Part shown: positions 1 through 10,036 of the stretch, piece after piece
Position numbering within the stretch: position 1 is the stretch's first letter
How the letters are laid out: each line of letters opens with the position of its first letter
Assembly: GCA_027306715.1 (NCBI GenBank)
Contig: DAHUZG010000075.1
Location: forward strand, 1-13,459
DNA from: Acidimicrobiaceae bacterium
Lineage (GTDB): Bacteria; Actinomycetota; Acidimicrobiia; Acidimicrobiales; Bog-793
DNA: 13,459 nucleotides
Reading direction: 5' to 3'
The notes under the pieces: generated by a model
Database searches by the model: none
The model's input: the letters and a program-made list of their open reading frames with translations, nothing else
Told to the model about the DNA's origin: nothing
Made by a program: the position numbers and the translations under genes

Positions 1-121
1 CCGGGCGCGCCGGGACGGCGGCACGAGCGGGGCTGGCGGCACAGCAGAGGACGCCGCCGGCGAGCGCGGCGACAGCCGCAACACGGCAGGGCACCAGGCG
101 ATGCTAGACGCCTGACGCGGC

Positions 122-3112
<2,991 letters not shown>

Positions 3113-3161
3113 CGTCCGGCCGAGATTACCGGCTCTCGCGGCGGCACCGCTGCCAAGTAGG

Positions 3162-3173
3162 GAACGTACGTTC
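3162..3173. promoter_or_regulatory. LexA (SOS) box upstream of uvrA
   Basis: GAACGTACGTTC is a perfect 12-bp palindrome matching the actinobacterial LexA core GAAC-N4-GTTC. It is centred about 55 bp upstream of the uvrA ATG at 3112. A possible -10 (TAATCT, minus strand, 3128-3123) lies between the box and the start codon. LexA binding here should repress uvrA until DNA damage triggers LexA cleavage. The box also lies about 113 bp upstream of the divergent DUF2510 gene, but too far from that gene's likely promoter for a clear effect. No matching box lies just upstream of uvrB. Confidence 0.85.
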
Positions 3174-3232
3174 GTCTGCTGCCGAGCGTCTGGTACAAGC
3201 TGATCATCCTGTGCGTCCTGGTGCATCTCAGC

Positions 3233-3261
3233 TAGACGCGCCAACTGCACTCACGTATCAT
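3233..3261 (+). promoter_or_regulatory. Candidate sigma70-type promoter for DUF2510 gene
   Basis: TAGACG (3233-3238) and TATCAT (3256-3261) are separated by exactly 17 bp on the plus strand, close to the -35/-10 consensus. The -10 ends 24 bp before the GTG start at 3286, and an AGGGG ribosome site (3275-3279) lies between them. This is consensus matching only. Confidence 0.4.
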
Positions 3262-3285
3262 CGATAGGCAGCACAGGGGGTGCTC

Positions 3286-4155
3286 GTGCTCGCTCTGGTC
3301 GTGACACAGTCCCAGATCATCGAGGCGACGGCGCTGCTCGTCGTCGTCGAAGTCGGCCTTGCCGTTCTCGGGTACCAGGAGTCGGAGCGCTTCAAGCGCG
3401 AGTTCGGCAAGACGCCGTGGGGCTTCCCCTCGAGGGCCTGGGCGGCGCTCACGTTCTTCTTCAGCATCATCATGAGCGTCCCTTTGTGGCTCGCCCGCAT
3501 CACCACGCGAAAGCTGATCGCCGAGCTCTCGGGGGCGCCCGTGTACCCGGCCCCGGGCGCCTACGCAGCAGCGATCCAGCGTGCCGCCGTGCCCCGGGCG
3601 AGCAGGGCCCGCGCCGGCGGGCAGACGCCAGCCCCAGCGGCAGCGCCAGCGCCAGCGCCAGGAGCCGGACCGGCGAGCTCCGCTGGCCCCGCCGGCGGAG
3701 CCCCGGCGCCACTCGGCACGTCCCCAGCGGCCTCGGCGCTCCCGGCGAGGGCCGCCGCCGGTGCTGCCCCGGGCTCCTCGTCGCAGTCGGCCATGGCCCA
3801 AGCCGCGGCCCGGGTGGCAGCAGCTCAGGCAGCAGCTCAGGCAGCAGCGCTCGCCGGCGTGCCGTCGAGGGGGAGCTCTGCCGCCCTGTCCGGCACCGAC
3901 CGGGCGAGCACCTACGCCCCGGTGGCGATCGCCAACTACGGCACCCGCAGCAACGCCAGCAACGGCGCTGGCGGCGCGGTCGGGTCGGCGGCCAAGCAAG
4001 CCGGCGGCGTGGCGGCGACCTCGACCCTCACGGCGCTGCCCGAGGCTGCGTGGTACGCCGACCCGGTTGCGCGCAACGAGCTGCGCTACTGGGACGGCAC
4101 CGCCTGGACCCAGTGGGTGAGCAACGGGCGGATGACTACCGCCGACCCCCTCTGA
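3286..4155 (+). CDS. Two-TM membrane protein with C-terminal DUF2510 domain
   Basis: The function is unknown. The protein is 289 aa from GTG at 3286, chosen because AGGGG (3275-3279) sits 6 nt upstream; an in-frame GTG at 3280 touches that site. Two hydrophobic segments (about 11-30 and 51-70) form a membrane hairpin. A long low-complexity linker (about 95-245) follows, rich in Ala, Pro, Gly and Ser, with PAP repeats and an AAQAAAQAAALAG stretch that could be helical. The C-terminus (253-289) is a DUF2510 module, WYADP....LRYWDGTAWTQWV, seen mainly in actinobacterial membrane or secreted proteins. The next gene carries a related module and starts 10 bp downstream. The N-terminal hairpin may be a short actinobacterial membrane domain, but I do not recognise it. 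Confidence 0.85.
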   Translation: MLALVVTQSQIIEATALLVVVEVGLAVLGYQESERFKREFGKTPWGFPSRAWAALTFFFSIIMSVPLWLARITTRKLIAELSGAPVYPAPGAYAAAIQRAAVPRASRARAGGQTPAPAAAPAPAPGAGPASSAGPAGGAPAPLGTSPAASALPARAAAGAAPGSSSQSAMAQAAARVAAAQAAAQAAALAGVPSRGSSAALSGTDRASTYAPVAIANYGTRSNASNGAGGAVGSAAKQAGGVAATSTLTALPEAAWYADPVARNELRYWDGTAWTQWVSNGRMTTADPL

Positions 4156-4165
4156 GCAGCTCGCC

Positions 4166-4519
4166 ATGACCGAGGGTTGGTTCGCCGATCCCTTCTACCG
4201 ACACGAGATGCGCTACTTCAGCGACGGCCTGCCGACGCCTCACGTCGCCGACGGCGGGGTGACGGCGGCCGACCCGTGGCCGCCGCGCGACCCGCGCCCG
4301 GCGCTCGACGGGCTGCGATGGGCCGACAGCGCGCTGCCCGCGCCGGCGCGGCTGCGGCTGCGGAGCGGGGTCGAGGCGCCTTCGACAGCGCAGTGGCTGG
4401 CGCAGCCGGAGGTCTTCAGCGTCGCCGTCGCGCGGCGACACGGCCGGCGCCGCCGGCGGCGGGAGCGTCGACCGGCTCGGGTCAGGCTCGAGCCCGAATC
4501 GCTACCCGACCTCGCGTAG
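4166..4519 (+). CDS. Small DUF2510-like protein
   Basis: The function is unknown. This 117-aa protein begins with a module resembling DUF2510 and related actinobacterial short domains: GWFADPFYRHEMRYFSDGLP followed by TPHVADGGVTAADP (4-38). There is no membrane segment or signal peptide. The C-terminal third is very basic, with runs of Arg, and could bind nucleic acid or acidic lipid; it may also be less conserved. It starts 10 bp after the larger DUF2510 gene, so the two are probably cotranscribed. Its last 18 bases overlap the convergent 3' end of uvrB (4502). The N-terminal motif makes it convincing as a real gene; its exact end is less certain. Confidence 0.7.
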   Translation: MTEGWFADPFYRHEMRYFSDGLPTPHVADGGVTAADPWPPRDPRPALDGLRWADSALPAPARLRLRSGVEAPSTAQWLAQPEVFSVAVARRHGRRRRRRERRPARVRLEPESLPDLA

Positions 4520-6606
4520 CTCCCGCTTCAAGCGGCGCACCTCGTCGCGCAGCCGGGCGGCGTACTCGAAACGGAGATCGGCCGCCGCCTGGCGCATCTC
4601 GGCCTCGAGCGTCTCGACGAGCCGGGAGAGCTCCTCGGCCGGCAGCTCGCCGGCGTTCTCCGGCACCGCCGCGGCGCCGGCACCGCGAGTCGCGCGCTCG
4701 ACCGCCCGGCGGCCGGCCCGCCGCGAGCGGTCGGAACGCCCGGCGTGCCCTGTCGGCAGGGGTGCCCCCGCTTCGGGTCCGAGGAGATCGGTCCCGGCAG
4801 CGGCGCGGAACTGGGCGACGAGGTCGGTGACTGCCTTGCGGATCGTCTGCGGATCGATCCCGTGCTCGGCGTTGTGGCGCTGCTGCAGCTCGCGTCGCCG
4901 CTCGGTCTCGCGAGCGCCTGGCGCATCGAGTCGGTGAGGGCGTCGGCATAGAGGATCACGCGGCCGGCGACGTTACGGGCGGCGCGGCCCATCGTCTGGA
5001 TGAGCGAGGTGTAGGAGCGGAGGAATCCTTCCTTGTCGGCGTCGAGGATGGCCACGAGCGAGACCTCCGGCAGGTCGAGCCCCTCCCGCAGCAGGTTGAT
5101 CCCGACGAGCACGTCGAACTCGCCGAGGCGGAGGTCGCGGATGATCTCGATGCGCTCGATCGTGTCGACGTTGGAATGCAGGTAGCGGACCCGCAGCCCT
5201 GCTTCGAGCAGGTAGTCGGTGAGGTCCTCGGCCATCTTCTTGGTGAGCGTCGTGACAAGCGCCCGCTCGCCGCGGGCGGTGGTCACCTCGATCTCGGCGA
5301 TCAGGTCGTCGATCTGGCGCTTGGTCGGCTTCACGACGACGGCCGGGTCGACGAGACCGGTCGGCCGAACGATCTGCTCGGCGACCCGGCCGGAGACCTC
5401 GAGCTCGTAGGCCGCCGGGGTGGCCGACATGAAGATGCACTGATTGATCCGCTTCTCGAGCTCCTCGAAGCGAAGCGGCCGGTTGTCCATCGCCGAGGGC
5501 AGCCGGAAGCCGTGCTCGACGAGCACCTCCTTGCGCGAGCGGTCGCCCTCGTACTGCCCGTGCAGCTGCGGGACGGTGACGTGGCTCTCGTCGACGACGA
5601 GGAGCCAGTCCTCGGGGAAGTAGTCGAGCAACGTGTAGGGCGGCTCGCCGGCCGCCCGGCCGTCGAGGTGCCGGCTGTAGTTCTCGATCCCGTTGCAGCT
5701 GCCGACCTCGGCGAGCATCTCGAGGTCGTGCTCGGTGCGCATCCTCAGGCGCTGCGCCTCGAGCAGCTTGCCCCCGGCTTCGAGCTCGCGCAGCCGCTCG
5801 CCGAGCTCGGTCTCGATCGAGGCGATTGCGGCACGCGTCCGCTCGTCGCCGGCGACGTAGTGGGTGGCGGGGAAGACGACGAGCTCGCCGAGCTCGTCGC
5901 CGAGCTCGCCGGTGAGGGCGTCGAAGCGGACGATCCGCTCGACCTCGTCGCCGAGGAGCTCGATCCGGACCGAGGTCTCCTCGTAGGCGGGGTGCAGCTC
6001 GATGGTGTCGCCGCGGACGCGGAACCGCCCGCGCACGAGGTTCTGATCGTTGCGCTCGTAGTGCATGTCCACGAGCCTGCGGAGCACCTTGCGCTGGTCG
6101 TGGGTCTCACCAGGGTGAAGCACCAGGATCGTGTCGCGGTACTCCTCGGGCGAGCCGAGGCCGTAGATGCACGAGACCGAGGCGACGACGATCACGTCGC
6201 GGCGGGTGAGCAGTGCCGAGGTCGTCGAGTGCCGCAGCCGGTCGATCTCGTCGTTGATCGAGCTGTCCTTCTCGATGTAGGTGTCGGTCGTCGGCAGGTA
6301 GGCCTCGGGCTGGTAGTAGTCGTAGTAGGAGACGAAGTACTCGACCCGGTTCTCCGGGAAGAGCTCCCGGAACTCGCCGGCGAGCTGGGCGGCGAGCGAC
6401 TTGTTCGGAGCCAGGACGAGCGTCGGCCGCTGCACCTGCTCGATCGTCCAGGCGATCGTCGCCGACTTGCCGCTCCCGGTGATCCCGAGAAGGGTCTGGA
6501 AGCGCTCGCCGCGGCCGACCCCTTCGGCGAGCGTGGCGATCGCCTTCGGCTGGTCGCCGGCGGGTGAGAAGTCCGAGACGACCCTGAACGGCGGCACGAC
6601 GTGCAT
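4502..6606 (-). pseudogene. uvrB: UvrB, excinuclease ABC helicase subunit, frame broken by a one-base deletion
   Basis: UvrB receives the lesion from UvrA, opens the DNA and recruits UvrC. The start is ATG at 6606 (MHVVPPFRVVSDFSPAGDQP). Walker A is GITGSGKS (41-48; most UvrBs end GKT). The beta-hairpin region starts at YYDYYQPEAYLP (about 94-105), and VVDESH and the IQTMGRAARN helicase motif VI are present. After SMRQALA the frame runs out of family sequence. Reading resumes one base over as ETERRRELQQRHNAEHGIDP, continuing through the UVR domain (EAEMRQAAADLRFEYAARLRDEV) to the stop at 4502. One base is missing at about 4909-4912. Unrepaired, translation continues to 4528 with an unrelated Arg/Ser/Pro-rich tail (692 aa, against 701 aa if repaired). 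It may be a sequencing error, a recent mutation or a true pseudogene. Confidence 0.93.
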
Positions 6607-6655
6607 CGTACCGACGCTCTTGACGGGGCTTTCGGCGCCGGGGACGCTTAGGCCC

Positions 6656-7108
6656 GTGACCGTCGCCCCATCGAGCGTCCCGCCGGGCGACCCGCCGGGC
6701 GACGACTCGGACGTCCCCACGAGCGGCCAGCGCGGCGGCCGCGCCCGCCGCCGGCCCGCCGCAGACCCGTCGCAGCTCGAGCAGGCGATCCCGGTGCTTC
6801 GCGTGAGCGACGCCGCCACCTCGGTCGCCTGGTACCGCCGGCTCGGCTTCGAGCCGGAGTGGGAGCACCGCTTCGGGCCCGGGTTCCCGGCCTTCGTCTC
6901 GATCGCCCGCGGCCCGGTCCGGCTGTTCCTCTCCGAGCACGTCGGCGACACCGTCCGCCGAAGCGTCGTCTACCTGCGGCTCGCCGACCTCGACGGCCTC
7001 GCCGACGAGATCGGGGCGACACCTGAGGAGACCGACTGGCAGACCCGGGAGCTGACGCTGCACGACCCCGACGGCAACCGCGTGCGGGTCGGGGTGCTCG
7101 GCTCCTGA
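6656..7108 (+). CDS. VOC-superfamily (glyoxalase/bleomycin-resistance fold) protein
   Basis: The protein is 150 aa. The conserved part is a single VOC unit from about residue 42: AIPVLRVSDAATSVAWYRRLGF, then a central LFLSEH strand and the C-terminal LHDPDGNRVRVG. This arrangement fits small bleomycin-resistance-like proteins that bind a ligand as dimers; the ligand or reaction cannot be predicted. The only reasonable start upstream of the fold is GTG at 6656, which leaves a Pro/Gly/Arg-rich, probably disordered 40-residue N-terminus. No strong ribosome site is present. It diverges from uvrB across 49 bp, so the two promoters must be packed together. Its stop codon touches the palindromic repeat cluster at 7107. 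Confidence 0.8.
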   Translation: MTVAPSSVPPGDPPGDDSDVPTSGQRGGRARRRPAADPSQLEQAIPVLRVSDAATSVAWYRRLGFEPEWEHRFGPGFPAFVSIARGPVRLFLSEHVGDTVRRSVVYLRLADLDGLADEIGATPEETDWQTRELTLHDPDGNRVRVGVLGS

Positions 7109-7170
7109 CGTTTCCGCGGAAACGTCCCTGCGGACGTTTCTGCGGAAGCGTCTCTGCGGAAAAACGTCTG
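7107..7170. repeat. Cluster of palindromic ~13-bp repeats after VOC gene
   Basis: The cluster begins with a perfect 20-bp palindrome, GACGTTTCCGCGGAAACGTC (7107-7126). At least three further degenerate copies of ACGTTTCYGCGGA follow at about 13-bp spacing, ending at AAAAACGTC. The outer GACGTTT and AAACGTC elements can also pair with each other, so several alternative hairpins are possible. The cluster starts within the stop codon of the VOC gene and ends about 50 bp before acuI. It may be a Rho-independent-like terminator without a T-tract, or a REP-like or operator element. Confidence 0.75.
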
Positions 7171-7218
7171 GACGGCGCAGGTCGCCCCGGCGCCCCCGCG
7201 GGCGCTAGACCCTCGGGA

Positions 7219-8220
7219 ATGGATCGCTTTCCCGCAGTCGTCGCCGCCGGGCCGGGTCCGGCCGGGCTCGTCGAGCTCGGCGAAGAGGATCTTCCCGCCG
7301 GGAGCGTGACCATCGAGGTGAGCCACTCGTCGCTCAACTACAAGGATGGGCTCGCCGTCACCGGCACGGGCAAGGTCATCCGCAGCTTCCCGCTCACCTG
7401 CGGCATCGACCTCGCCGGCACGGTGCGTTCCTCGATCGACCCGGCCTGGCGCCCCGGCGACGCCGTGCTCGCCACCGGGTGCGGCCTCGGCGAGACCCAC
7501 CCCGGCGGCTATACCACCCTCCAGCGTGTGCCCGGCGAGTGGCTCGTGCGGATCCCCGACCGCCTCGACGCCCGCCGGGCGATGGCGCTCGGGACGGCCG
7601 GGTTCACGGCGATGCTGGCGGCGCGGGCGATCGAAGGCGGAGCTTCCGGCGACGACGGCCATTCCGCCGGCGGCGACGGCGAGGTCCTCGTCACCGGAGC
7701 CGGCGGCGGAGTCGGCAGCGTCGCTGTGGCAGTCCTGTCGCGCCTCGGCTACCGCGTCGTCGCCTCGACGGGACGGCCGGAGCTGCACGGATACCTGACG
7801 GGGCTCGGCGCCGCGGAGATCATCGGCCGCGCCGGGCTCGGGACCTCGCCGGTGCGGCCGCTGCAGCCCGAGCGCTGGCGCGGCGTCGTCGACACCGTCG
7901 GCGGGACGATCCTCGCCAACGCCCTCGCCCAGAGCCGGCGCGACGGCGTGGTCGCCGCCTGCGGGCTCGCCGGCAGCAGCGACCTGGCGACGACGGTCTT
8001 CCCGTTCATCCTCCGCGGCGTCCGCCTCGCCGGTGTCGACTCGGTGTGGCGGCCCGCCGGCGAGCGCCTCACCACCTGGACGCAACTGGCCGAGGTGCTC
8101 CCCGGGGAGGTGATCGACGGCTTCTCCACCGTCGAGCCGATGAGCGCCATCGCCGGGCTCGCCGGGCGCGTGCTCGGCGGCGAGATCCGCGGCCGGGTGG
8201 TGATCGACACCGCCCGCTGA
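7219..8220 (+). CDS. acuI: AcuI/YhdH-family NADPH-dependent oxidoreductase (MDR superfamily)
   Basis: This is a 333-aa zinc-free medium-chain dehydrogenase/reductase. Members of the YhdH/AcuI group reduce acrylyl-CoA to propionyl-CoA with NADPH, or act on quinone-like substrates. Family motifs are SSLNYKDGLAVTG (37-49), SFPLTCGIDLAGTV (56-69), GTAGFTAML (125-133), the Rossmann loop VTGAGGGVGSVA (158-169), STGR (183-186, likely contacting the NADPH 2'-phosphate), DTVGG, and TTVFPFILRGVRLAGVDSV near the C-terminus. Residues 139-155 contain an extra Gly/Asp-rich loop before the Rossmann strand. There is no good ribosome site before the ATG. TAGACC (7206-7211) lies 7 nt upstream, which would fit a leaderless transcript. 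It converges on the psuK end, 15 bp away. The family is secure; the substrate is inferred. Confidence 0.9.
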   Translation: MDRFPAVVAAGPGPAGLVELGEEDLPAGSVTIEVSHSSLNYKDGLAVTGTGKVIRSFPLTCGIDLAGTVRSSIDPAWRPGDAVLATGCGLGETHPGGYTTLQRVPGEWLVRIPDRLDARRAMALGTAGFTAMLAARAIEGGASGDDGHSAGGDGEVLVTGAGGGVGSVAVAVLSRLGYRVVASTGRPELHGYLTGLGAAEIIGRAGLGTSPVRPLQPERWRGVVDTVGGTILANALAQSRRDGVVAACGLAGSSDLATTVFPFILRGVRLAGVDSVWRPAGERLTTWTQLAEVLPGEVIDGFSTVEPMSAIAGLAGRVLGGEIRGRVVIDTAR

Positions 8221-8235
8221 TCGCCGCCCGCGCAG

Positions 8236-9090
8236 CTAGCCCCCGGGCGGCGGCATCGCGCCGGCCTGCCCGACGCAACGGGCCGCCGTCTCGAGAGCCA
8301 GCCCCGCTCCCCCGACGATCCAGCCGGCTGCGAAGGCGTCGCCGGCGCCGGTCGTGTCGCGCACGACACCCGCCGGTGCCGCCGGCAGCTCGCTCCAGCT
8401 CCGCCTGCTGCCGGCCGGACCGCCGAGCACGCCCACCCGGCAGCCGCCGGCGCCGAGCTTGACCACTGCGGTCGGCACCTCGAGCTCTCCGGTCGCCTCC
8501 ATCTCGGCGACCGTGGCGAAGACGACCTCGGCACCTGCGAGCGCGACGCGCCGCGCCACCTCGGCGCCGCCGAGGGCCTCGACCGCGGTGCGCGCCGAGA
8601 GGTCGACGCTCACCGTGACGCCGCGCCGGCGCGCCGAGGTCGCCGCCGCCAGCGCCACGGTGCCGCTCCCGGCGAACAGCTCGTAACCCGAGACGTGCAA
8701 CCAGTCGAGCCCGTCGAACCACGCCGGGTCGAGCGCCGCCGGCCTCTGCCAGCCGCGCCGGTCCGAGGCCATCGAGCGGGCGCCGGCGGCGGTGACGAGC
8801 GAGGCGATCGCCGCCGTGCTCATCCCGTCGCGGCGGCCAGCGACGGCATCGAGCAGGCTCACCCGGCGGCGGGCGAGCTCGGCGCGCACGACGGCGCCGG
8901 CGAGGTCGTCTCCGAGCGGCGCCAGCACCGATGCCTCGACCCCGAGCTCGGCGCACCAGGCGGCCACGTTGGCCGCCTGCCCGCCGGTCGACAGCGTGAT
9001 CCGCGCCGGCACATCGTCGTCGGGCTCGAGTGGGCGGGCGAGCTCGACGACGACGTCGAGCGCGGCGTCGCCGACAGCGAGCACTCTCAC
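8236..9090 (-). CDS. psuK: PfkB-family carbohydrate kinase, probable pseudouridine kinase
   Basis: Inferred reaction: pseudouridine + ATP to pseudouridine 5'-phosphate + ADP. The protein is 284 aa with GTG start, slightly short for the family. The ribokinase/PfkB fold is shown by the N-terminal VLAVGDAALDVVVE, STGGQAANVAAWCAELG (34-50, signature 1 region) and the C-terminal signature 2 DTTGAGDAFAAGWI (245-258), in which D251 is the catalytic base. The start codon overlaps the psuG stop (GTGA), and the upstream bases are pyrimidine-rich, so translation probably depends on coupling to psuG. The PfkB domain alone does not fix the sugar. Adjacency to psuG, as in known psuG/psuK pairs, is the basis for the pseudouridine assignment. 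Confidence 0.85.
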   Translation of the reverse strand: MRVLAVGDAALDVVVELARPLEPDDDVPARITLSTGGQAANVAAWCAELGVEASVLAPLGDDLAGAVVRAELARRRVSLLDAVAGRRDGMSTAAIASLVTAAGARSMASDRRGWQRPAALDPAWFDGLDWLHVSGYELFAGSGTVALAAATSARRRGVTVSVDLSARTAVEALGGAEVARRVALAGAEVVFATVAEMEATGELEVPTAVVKLGAGGCRVGVLGGPAGSRRSWSELPAAPAGVVRDTTGAGDAFAAGWIVGGAGLALETAARCVGQAGAMPPPGG

Positions 9091-10016
9091 GGAGAGGGAG
9101 CGGCGTGGGCGCGGGCTGCTTCTGCGGCGATCTCGGCAGCCAGCGCGCAGTTCGAGCGCACGGCGGCGAGGTTGGCCTCGAGTGAGGCGCCGGCTGTCCG
9201 GGCGGCCATCGCCTCGAGCAGGAAGGGGGTGATCGCCTGGCCGGTGACTTTCCGCCGGGCCGCCTCGGCAAGCGAGGTACCGAGCACCTCGTCGTGAAGG
9301 GCGCGATCGAGCTCGGACGTCGCCGGGAGCGGATTGCCGACGACGATCGCCCCGCGCTGGCCGAGGTCGTCCCGAGAGCGCATCACCTCGACGACCTCGG
9401 CCGGCGAGTCCACCCGCCAGTCGACACGCCCTCCGCTCGATCGGAGGTAGAAGCCGGGGAATTCGTCGCTTCGATAGCCGACGACGGTGACGTTGAGCGT
9501 CTCGAGCCGCTGCAGGGTGGCGGCGACGTCGAGGATCGACTTCACCCCGGCGCAGACGATGGTGATCGGCACCTCGCTCAAGGTGAGCAGGTCAGCGGAC
9601 TCGTCGAAGGACTCGGCGTAGCCGCGGTGGACGCCGCCGAGCCCGCCGGTGGCGAAGACCGCGATGCCGGCGCGAGCCGCGAGCCAGGCCGTCGCCGAGA
9701 CCGTCGTCGCCCCGCTCATCCTCGCCGCCGTCGCCGGGGCCAAATCGCGACGGCCGAGCTTGCGAACTGCGGTGTCGGAGGCGACGCGGACGAGGTCGGC
9801 ATCGTCGAGCCCGACCCGGGCGGCGCCGTCGATCACGGCGACGGTCGCCGGCACGGCGCCGGAGCGGCGGACGATCTCCTCCAGCTCGCGGGCGATCTCG
9901 AGGTTGCGCGGACGTGGGAGCCCGTGGGCGATGATCGTCGACTCGAGCGCCACCACCGGGCGACCCTCGGCAAGGGCCGCGCCGACCTCCTCGCTGGTCT
10001 GCGTGCCTGCGCTCAT
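9087..10016 (-). CDS. psuG: Pseudouridine-5'-phosphate glycosidase
   Basis: PsuG splits the C-C glycosidic bond of pseudouridine 5'-phosphate to give uracil and ribose 5-phosphate. The protein is 309 aa, close to the usual length. Hallmarks are VALESTIIAHGLPRPRN with Glu25 (E31 in the E. coli enzyme), VAVIDGAARVGL, FATGGLGGVHRGYAESFDESADL (121-143), VCAGVKSILD with Lys159 (K166 in E. coli, which attacks the sugar), and GYRSDEFPGFY. The start is ATG at 10016, which lies in the second copy of a 17-bp tandem duplication. The first copy holds another ATG at 10033, but its frame closes after six codons. It overlaps the kinase gene by 4 bp. Confidence 0.95.
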   Translation of the reverse strand: MSAGTQTSEEVGAALAEGRPVVALESTIIAHGLPRPRNLEIARELEEIVRRSGAVPATVAVIDGAARVGLDDADLVRVASDTAVRKLGRRDLAPATAARMSGATTVSATAWLAARAGIAVFATGGLGGVHRGYAESFDESADLLTLSEVPITIVCAGVKSILDVAATLQRLETLNVTVVGYRSDEFPGFYLRSSGGRVDWRVDSPAEVVEVMRSRDDLGQRGAIVVGNPLPATSELDRALHDEVLGTSLAEAARRKVTGQAITPFLLEAMAARTAGASLEANLAAVRSNCALAAEIAAEAARAHAAPSP

Positions 10017-10036
10017 CTGGTGCCTGCGCTCATCTG
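10003..10036. repeat. 17-bp perfect tandem duplication at MFS/psuG junction
   Basis: GTGCCTGCGCTCATCTG occurs twice without a gap (10003-10019 and 10020-10036). On the coding (minus) strand each copy carries ATGAGCGCAGGCAC. The upstream copy contains the MFS stop, overlapping an ATG; the downstream copy contains the psuG ATG. An ancestral single copy would have had the MFS stop overlapping the psuG start as ATGA. Confidence 0.97.
10013..10033 (-). CDS. Six-codon relay ORF between MFS and psuG
   Basis: The duplicated ATG at 10033 opens a six-residue frame, MSAGTR. Its TGA (10015-10013) overlaps the true psuG ATG (10016-10014). The MFS TGA (10032-10030) overlaps the mini-ORF's own ATG. Two ATGA stop/start overlaps are therefore chained. 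Ribosomes finishing the transporter could restart on the mini-ORF and then on psuG. It is unlikely to encode a functional peptide; it is listed as a possible translational relay. Confidence 0.4.
   Translation of the reverse strand: MSAGTR

Noticed and set aside
2..115. Plus-strand open frame ending in a TGA 6 bases before the uvrA stop, possibly the C-terminus of a convergent gene
   Set aside because: Only about 37 Gly/Ala/Arg-rich codons are visible and nothing is recognisable; in such GC-rich DNA an open stretch this short is uninformative.
3113..3250. N-terminal extension of UvrA to 3250
   Set aside because: The added 46 residues have no family similarity and would place the SOS box inside the coding region.
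5176..6567. 463-codon plus-strand open frame opposite uvrB
   Set aside because: Antisense shadow of uvrB; composition is Asp/Leu/Val/Gly-rich with no motif.
7107..7170. CRISPR array
   Set aside because: The repeats are 13 bp, degenerate and adjacent, with no spacers.
6970..8085. 371-codon minus-strand frame opposite acuI
   Set aside because: Runs antisense across the VOC gene end, the repeat cluster and acuI; no domain is seen and acuI is secure.
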